NCBI GenBank assembly: GCA_020636325.1
Contig: JACJYC010000005.1
Location: 442,323 to 506,322 of the forward strand
Origin: Lewinellaceae bacterium
GTDB lineage: Bacteria > Bacteroidota > Bacteroidia > Chitinophagales > Saprospiraceae
Direction of reading: 5' to 3'
Length of the DNA: 64,000 nt
Position 1 is the first letter of the stretch. Every line of letters starts with the position of its first letter. Under the pieces are notes generated by a model. That model worked only from the letters and a program-made list of their open reading frames with translations, was not told the origin of the DNA and searched no databases. Below are positions 59,480-64,000 of the stretch, piece after piece. Made by a program: the position numbers and the translations under genes.

Positions 59480-61750
59480 TTATGCGTTTTTCAGGTTTTC
59501 CCTGATCTTGTTAAGGGCCGATCCTGCGCGCACCCAACCGATCTGCTGTTCGTTGTAGGTATGCGCCAGTTCGAAGCTGTCCTGCGTGCCGTCGGCGTGG
59601 TGGAGAACCATTTTCAGGTTCTTGCCCGGCGTCATCTGGTCAAAACCGACGAGGTCGATGGTATCGTCCTGGCGGATCTTTTCGTAATCATCCGGATTGA
59701 CGAAGGTCAGCGCCAGCAAACCTTGTTTTTTCAGGTTGGTCTCGTGGATCCGGGCAAACGACTTCACTACGACAGCTTTGACGCCCAGGAAGCGCGGTTG
59801 CATGGCGGCGTGTTCGCGGGAGGAACCTTCACCATAGTTTTCCTCACCGAAGACCACGGTGCTGACCCCGGCGTCGCGGTAGGCCAGGCCGGAATCCGGA
59901 ACGCCCATGTATTCGCCGGTTTTGTAGTTGAGCACCTTGTTCATCTCGTCATTGAAATAATTGATGGCGCTGATGAACGTGTTCTTGGAAATATTCTGGA
60001 GGTGGCCGCGGAATTCAAGCCACGGTCCTGCCATGGAAATATGGTCGGTGGTGCATTTGCCTTTGGCCTTGATCAGGGTCCGCATGCCTTTCAACTGGTC
60101 CTGCGTGATGGGTTTGAAGGGCGTCAGGAGCTGGAGGCGTTTGGAATCGGAAGCGACCTCGATGGAAACGTCGCTGCCGTCGGATGCAGGGGCCTGGAAG
60201 CCGGGGTCCTGGACGTCGAAACCCTTCGGCGGCAGTTCGACGCCTTTCGGCGGATCGAGTTTGACCTGGGCGCCGTCTTCGTTGGTCAGGCTGTCGGTCA
60301 GGGGGTTGAAGGTGAGGTCACCGGCAATGGCCATCGCCGTCACGATCTCGGGAGAAGCGACGAACGAACGGGTTTGCGGGTTGCCGTCGTTGCGTTTGGA
60401 AAAGTTCCGGTTGAACGAGGTGATGATCGAATTGGCCTTGGTCGGATCATCAGTGTGGCGCGCCCATTGGCCGATGCAAGGGCCGCAGGCATTGGCCAGC
60501 ACAACGCCGCCCATTTCCTCGAAAGCGGCGAGCTGGCCGTCGCGGGAAACGGTGTACCGGATCTGTTCGGAGCCCGGCGTAACGGTGAATTCCGATTTCA
60601 CTTTCAGTTTTTTGCCCACGGCCTGGCGGGCGAGGGAAGCTGCGCGATCCAGGTCCTCGTAAGAGGAATTGGTGCAGGAACCGATCAGCCCGACTTCCAG
60701 CTTTTGCGGATAGCCGTTTTCCTTGACGGCCTGTGCAAATTTGGAGATCGGCCAGGCCAGGTCAGGCGTATACGGGCCGTTGATATGCGGTTCGAGGGTC
60801 GACAGGTCGATCTCGATCACGCGGTCGAAGTATTTTTCGGGATCGGCGTAGCATTCGGGGTCGCCGGTCAGGTAAGCCCTGACACCGTCGGCGAGGTCGG
60901 CGACCTCTTCCCGGCCGGTTGCCCGGAGGTAGCGGCCCATCGATTCGTCGTACCCGAAAGTGGAGGTGGTAGCTCCGATCTCAGCGCCCATATTGCCGAT
61001 GGTGCCTTTACCGGTGCAGGAAAGCGATTCGGCGCCGGGGCCGAAATATTCCACGATCGCGCCGGTACCGCCTTTCACGGTCAGGATGCCGGCCACTTTG
61101 AGGATCACGTCTTTGGAGGAGGTCCAGCCGCTGAGTTTTCCGGTCAGCTTCACGCCGATGACTTTGGGCATTTTGAGCTCCCAGGGCATGCCGACCATCA
61201 CGTCGACGGCGTCAGCCCCCCCGACACCGATGGCGACCATCCCGAGACCGCCTGCGTTGGGCGTATGGGAGTCGGTACCGATCATCATGCCGCCCGGGAA
61301 GGCGTAATTTTCCAGTACGATCTGGTGGATAATGCCGGAGCCGGGTTTCCAGAACCCGATGCCGTATTTATTGGAAACGGAAGCCAGGAAATCGTATACT
61401 TCGGAGTTGATGTCCAGGGCTGTTTTGAGGTCCGTTTCGGCGCCTACCTTGGCCTGGATCAGGTGATCGCAGTGCACGGTGGAAGGAACCGCCGTCTGGT
61501 CGCGGCCGCAGGTCATGAACTGGAGCAGGGCCATCTGAGCCGTTGCATCCTGCATGGCTACGCGGTCGGGTGCGAAGAAAACATAGTCTTTGCCTCGGTT
61601 ATAGGATTGCAATCCCGAATCGGGGTGAAGGTGCGCGTAAAGGATTTTTTCCGTAAGGGTCAGCGGGCGCCCGAGGGCGTTTCTGGCCTGATCGACTTTT
61701 TTAGGGAAGGATTTGTAGAATTCCCGGATCATTTCTATATCGAAAGGCAT
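59480..61750 (-). CDS. acn: Aconitate hydratase
   Basis: The 756-residue protein matches the mitochondrial-type aconitase of Bacteroidota: DQARNALGRPLTLTEKILYAHLHPD, DSHTPNAGGLGMVAIGVGGADAVDVMVG, iron-sulphur cysteines C359 (GSCTNS), C422 and C425 (ACGPCIGQW), and SSREHAAMQPRFLG in the swivel domain. It interconverts citrate and isocitrate in the TCA cycle. ATG 61750 gives MPFDIEM; a longer frame adds 12 residues and would begin inside the promoter. A -7 element and a hairpin lie upstream. Confidence 0.96.
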   Translation of the reverse strand: MPFDIEMIREFYKSFPKKVDQARNALGRPLTLTEKILYAHLHPDSGLQSYNRGKDYVFFAPDRVAMQDATAQMALLQFMTCGRDQTAVPSTVHCDHLIQAKVGAETDLKTALDINSEVYDFLASVSNKYGIGFWKPGSGIIHQIVLENYAFPGGMMIGTDSHTPNAGGLGMVAIGVGGADAVDVMVGMPWELKMPKVIGVKLTGKLSGWTSSKDVILKVAGILTVKGGTGAIVEYFGPGAESLSCTGKGTIGNMGAEIGATTSTFGYDESMGRYLRATGREEVADLADGVRAYLTGDPECYADPEKYFDRVIEIDLSTLEPHINGPYTPDLAWPISKFAQAVKENGYPQKLEVGLIGSCTNSSYEDLDRAASLARQAVGKKLKVKSEFTVTPGSEQIRYTVSRDGQLAAFEEMGGVVLANACGPCIGQWARHTDDPTKANSIITSFNRNFSKRNDGNPQTRSFVASPEIVTAMAIAGDLTFNPLTDSLTNEDGAQVKLDPPKGVELPPKGFDVQDPGFQAPASDGSDVSIEVASDSKRLQLLTPFKPITQDQLKGMRTLIKAKGKCTTDHISMAGPWLEFRGHLQNISKNTFISAINYFNDEMNKVLNYKTGEYMGVPDSGLAYRDAGVSTVVFGEENYGEGSSREHAAMQPRFLGVKAVVVKSFARIHETNLKKQGLLALTFVNPDDYEKIRQDDTIDLVGFDQMTPGKNLKMVLHHADGTQDSFELAHTYNEQQIGWVRAGSALNKIRENLKNA

Positions 61751-61785
61751 ATCGGTGATATTTGAATGTTGGTAAATGCGGAGCA

Positions 61786-61793
61786 CAAAAGTA
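61786..61793 (-). promoter_or_regulatory. -7 promoter element TACTTTTG of acn
   Basis: On the minus strand TACTTTTG lies 35 bases before the acn ATG. A TTG at normal spacing is not seen; the region where it would be is occupied by a hairpin at 61802-61837. Confidence 0.5.
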
Positions 61794-61801
61794 GGAAAAT
61801 T

Positions 61802-61837
61802 CCGCTTTTTGTAACAGTTATCGTCCGCAAAAAGCGG
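61802..61837. promoter_or_regulatory. 10-bp inverted repeat over the acn promoter region
   Basis: CCGCTTTTTG (61802-61811) is exactly reverse-complemented at 61828-61837 across 16 bases. It begins 9 bases upstream of the acn -7 box, so it covers the expected -33 region and may be an operator. The remaining part of the 360-base gap to the PBP4 gene (61838-62110) shows nothing else clear. Confidence 0.5.
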
Positions 61838-62110
61838 TTTGGTAATAGAACGCCTGAAAACAGCGATCGTTCAATGGCATGGCCGGAATCTATCATCTTG
61901 AATATGAGGCAATTGATTGGTTTTCAAAAATCAAAACCGGCTTCCGGAACACTGATGCGGCGCCCTCCTCCGCTACCAAAGAATTTTCGGAAAAGCGGCA
62001 GTAATCAGAATTTTTGCCCGAATGCGGAATGCGTTAAAATTCCGCCGATTTGAAAAGAATTTCCTGAACTTTAAGCCTTTCTCTCTATTGTGAATTTCAA
62101 ACCGCACACT

Positions 62111-63652
62111 ATGCATTCAGCTGTTTTGCCCGGCATTCGCGCCGGTTGTACCCGGATGATCCTCCCCGCGTTCCTTTTTCTGTTTTACGCTGCGCCCGCC
62201 CTGGGTCAGGCTTCCGCCGAAACCTGGCAGAACCTGGATAAGCTCGTCAGGGATATGCCTGCATTCAACAAAGGATTTACCGGCTTCATATTGTACGATC
62301 CGGAGAAAAAGCAACGGCTCAGCGGTTGGAATGACGACAAGTATTTCACCCCCGCGTCCAATACCAAGATCTTTACCTTCCTGACGGCAACGCTGCTGCT
62401 TCCCGGCGACAGCCTCCCGCTGGCGCATTACGAGGTGATCGGTGACACCCTTCTGTTCTGGGGCGCGGGCAACCCGGCCTGGCTGCACCCCGAATTGCCG
62501 CTCCCCGATCCGCTTACGCCGCTTTTGAAAGCATGGCCGGGCCCCGTTTTTTACACCGACCGCCCGTTTAAAACCGAGCGATTCGGGCCGGGATGGGCCT
62601 GGGATGATTACCCGGACAACTACCAGGTGGAGCGGACGCCTATGCCGGCTTATGCCAACCTGGTTGAATTTCACAGGCTCAGCGATACGAGCGAGGTTGT
62701 TGCGTTTCCAGCATTCTTCAGGGATTCGGTCACCATCGATAATTCGGCAGGTGAAGATACCCCCGACCTGGAACGAGCCGAGTTTGCCAACAAGTTCAAA
62801 CTGAAGAAACGCCTGCCTTTCGACTTTTCAGAAGCTACCCCCTACCGATACTCCTCAGGGCTCATGGCGGGGTTGCTCTCGGATACCACCGGCCGGCAGA
62901 TCAGGTTGTGGCGCGGCGCACTTCCACGCTACGAAAAACCCCAAACCTTATTCATGCCGGCCCCTGATACGATTTATAAGCGTTTGATGCAGGACAGCGA
63001 CAACTTCATTGCCGAGCAACTGATCCTGCAATGTTCCGACCGGCTGTTCGGCGTTCAGGATGCCGGCCGCATGCTCCGCTATGCCCGGGACACGCTCATC
63101 GCAGGCGCTCCCGATCAATTCTACTGGAACGATGGGTCGGGGTTGAGCCGCTACAACCTGTTCACCCCAAGATCAGTGGTTTACGCCCTCGAACAGCTTT
63201 ATTATCTCATTCCCCGCGAGCGGCTCTTCGCCACTTTTCCCGCCGGCGGCGTTTCCGGCACCATCCAGGGACTGTATGAAGGCCCGGGCGGCAAACCTTA
63301 TGTTTTCGCCAAGACCGGCACCCTCCGCAACAAGCACTGCCTGAGCGGCTACCTGGTTGCCCAATCGGGGAAAGTCTATATCTTCAGCTTCATGCACAAC
63401 AATTTCACGGGCAGCTCCACACCGATCAAGAAGGGTATGAATACGATATTGCGGTGGATCCGGGAGAGGGGGTGCGGGGGATGCTGGGGGCTGCCCGCCG
63501 TCGCCTTGGGGCTATGGCGGACGGGGGATGCTGCCACGTTGAGGCGTGGTGGCTGGGGACTGGATACTGGAGACTGGAGACTGGATGCTGGGGGCTGGAT
63601 ACTGGACTGGATGCTGGATACTGGGGACTGGATACTGCCAACTGCCAACTGA
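62111..63652 (+). CDS. dacB: PBP4-type D-Ala-D-Ala carboxypeptidase with repeat-encoded tail
   Basis: The 513-residue protein has a signal peptide (MILPAFLFLFYAAPALGQ within the first 35 residues) and the S13 peptidase motifs: S83-N-T-K in PASNTKIFTF, S296-D-N in MQDSDNFIAEQL and K401-T-G in FAKTGTLRNKH. It trims or cleaves peptidoglycan stem peptides in the periplasm. ATG 62111 is chosen over a GTG seven codons earlier. The native C-terminus should be near residue 450 (GMNTILRWIRE). Beyond it the frame runs through a tandem heptamer array and a palindromic element, adding about 62 residues rich in Gly, Trp, Leu and Asp (GLDTGDWRLDAGGWILDWML). Confidence 0.9.
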   Translation: MHSAVLPGIRAGCTRMILPAFLFLFYAAPALGQASAETWQNLDKLVRDMPAFNKGFTGFILYDPEKKQRLSGWNDDKYFTPASNTKIFTFLTATLLLPGDSLPLAHYEVIGDTLLFWGAGNPAWLHPELPLPDPLTPLLKAWPGPVFYTDRPFKTERFGPGWAWDDYPDNYQVERTPMPAYANLVEFHRLSDTSEVVAFPAFFRDSVTIDNSAGEDTPDLERAEFANKFKLKKRLPFDFSEATPYRYSSGLMAGLLSDTTGRQIRLWRGALPRYEKPQTLFMPAPDTIYKRLMQDSDNFIAEQLILQCSDRLFGVQDAGRMLRYARDTLIAGAPDQFYWNDGSGLSRYNLFTPRSVVYALEQLYYLIPRERLFATFPAGGVSGTIQGLYEGPGGKPYVFAKTGTLRNKHCLSGYLVAQSGKVYIFSFMHNNFTGSSTPIKKGMNTILRWIRERGCGGCWGLPAVALGLWRTGDAATLRRGGWGLDTGDWRLDAGGWILDWMLDTGDWILPTAN

Positions 63653-63820
63653 AAGACTGAATGCGGGGGGCTGCCCGCCGTCGCCTTGGGGCTATGGCGG
63701 ACGGGGGATACTGGGGGCTGGAACTGCCAACTGCCAACTGAAAGACTGAATACTGGATGCTGGGGACTGGAACTGCCAACTGCCAACTGCCAACTGAAAG
63801 ACTGAATACTGGGGACTGGT
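63470..63820. repeat. Heptamer array with two identical palindromes and one related element
   Basis: Seven-base words of the form nnACTGG, nnGCTGG and CAACTGC fill this region. Element 1 occurs at 63491-63527 and 63671-63707, identical to each other and, reversed, to the copy at 27783-27819. An element 2 copy (CTGCCACG ... CGTGGTGG) is at about 63530-63552. The stretch CCAACTGAAAGACTGAAT recurs near 63647, 63734 and 63791. The first half is inside the PBP4 reading frame; the second half is intergenic. Confidence 0.92.
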
Positions 63821-63930
63821 CAAAGGCTGTTCAAATTTTATGTCAACAGGATTTTTAACGCGCGCAGTATTTCGAAAATCAATTCTTTGCGTTTTCATCT
63901 TTGTGCGAAAATATAATCTGGAATGACCTG

Positions 63931-64000
<70 letters not shown>

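Noticed and set aside
59561..61765. A 734-codon plus-strand frame opposite aconitase
   Set aside because: It is antisense to a fully conserved aconitase and shows no domain; it is a codon-bias shadow.
61766..62053. A 95-codon plus-strand frame upstream of the PBP4 gene
   Set aside because: It begins inside the acn promoter region, spans the inverted repeat and has no domain or initiation context.

Overview
The window looks like chromosomal DNA from a GC-rich, gliding-type Bacteroidota, most plausibly a Saprospiria-like lineage (my inference). The reasons are as follows. At least seven genes encode large exported proteins ending in a type IX secretion (T9SS) sorting domain with a PNP motif. 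The promoters that can be read follow the Bacteroidota pattern (TTG, 17-23 bases, TAnnTTTG). Shine-Dalgarno sites are mostly absent. DUF2911, PdeM, HYR/SprB-type repeats and TPR-type histidine kinases are all typical of the phylum. I see no rRNA, tRNA, CRISPR array, integrase or intact transposase.

Layout. 0-6.3 kb: two T9SS cargo proteins, then a cell-wall amidase lipoprotein and a GHL10 glycosidase-like lipoprotein on the minus strand. 6.4-9.7 kb: a membrane protein, a broken AbiE toxin-antitoxin pair, a lipoprotein and a PIN-type toxin-antitoxin pair. 9.8-16.6 kb: a minus-strand group with a ThuA/sugar-dehydrogenase/cytochrome fusion, a family 2 glycosyltransferase, a polytopic membrane protein and RfbC. 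16.8-20.3 kb: DUF2911 protein, methylglyoxal synthase, a sigma-54 activator that has lost its DNA-binding end, and a LOG-type nucleotide hydrolase. 20.5-31.4 kb: a T9SS sugar dehydrogenase, then a minus-strand run of TPR histidine kinase, kelch-like protein, T9SS PKD protein and LuxR-type response regulator, plus an unknown helical protein. 31.5-46 kb: a giant M4 protease, two small exported proteins, a TonB-dependent receptor and a glycine-rich HYR surface protein. 46-54.5 kb: Lrp regulator and S41 protease (divergent), T9SS proteins, and a second kinase/regulator pair with overlapping genes. 54.6-64 kb: O6-alkylguanine transferase, ABC transporter with PdeM nuclease, a membrane protein with a second phosphoesterase, aconitase and a PBP4-type peptidase.

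The most striking signal is not a gene. At least nine intergenic sites carry short tandem arrays of 7-, 8- or 10-base words, each locus with its own word. Seven of the nine begin at, inside or a few bases beyond a stop codon. Several are interrupted by small GC-rich palindromes, one of which occurs in three identical 37-base copies at 27.8 and 63.5-63.7 kb. At two loci the array lies between the stop codon and a clear intrinsic terminator, so it must be in the 3' untranslated RNA. At two others the array is translated into the protein's C-terminus, in one case as a tail of about 60 residues. This resembles the short tandemly repeated repetitive (STRR) sequences described in cyanobacteria, here coupled to gene 3' ends and to a mobile palindrome; I regard it as the best candidate for an undescribed system in the window.
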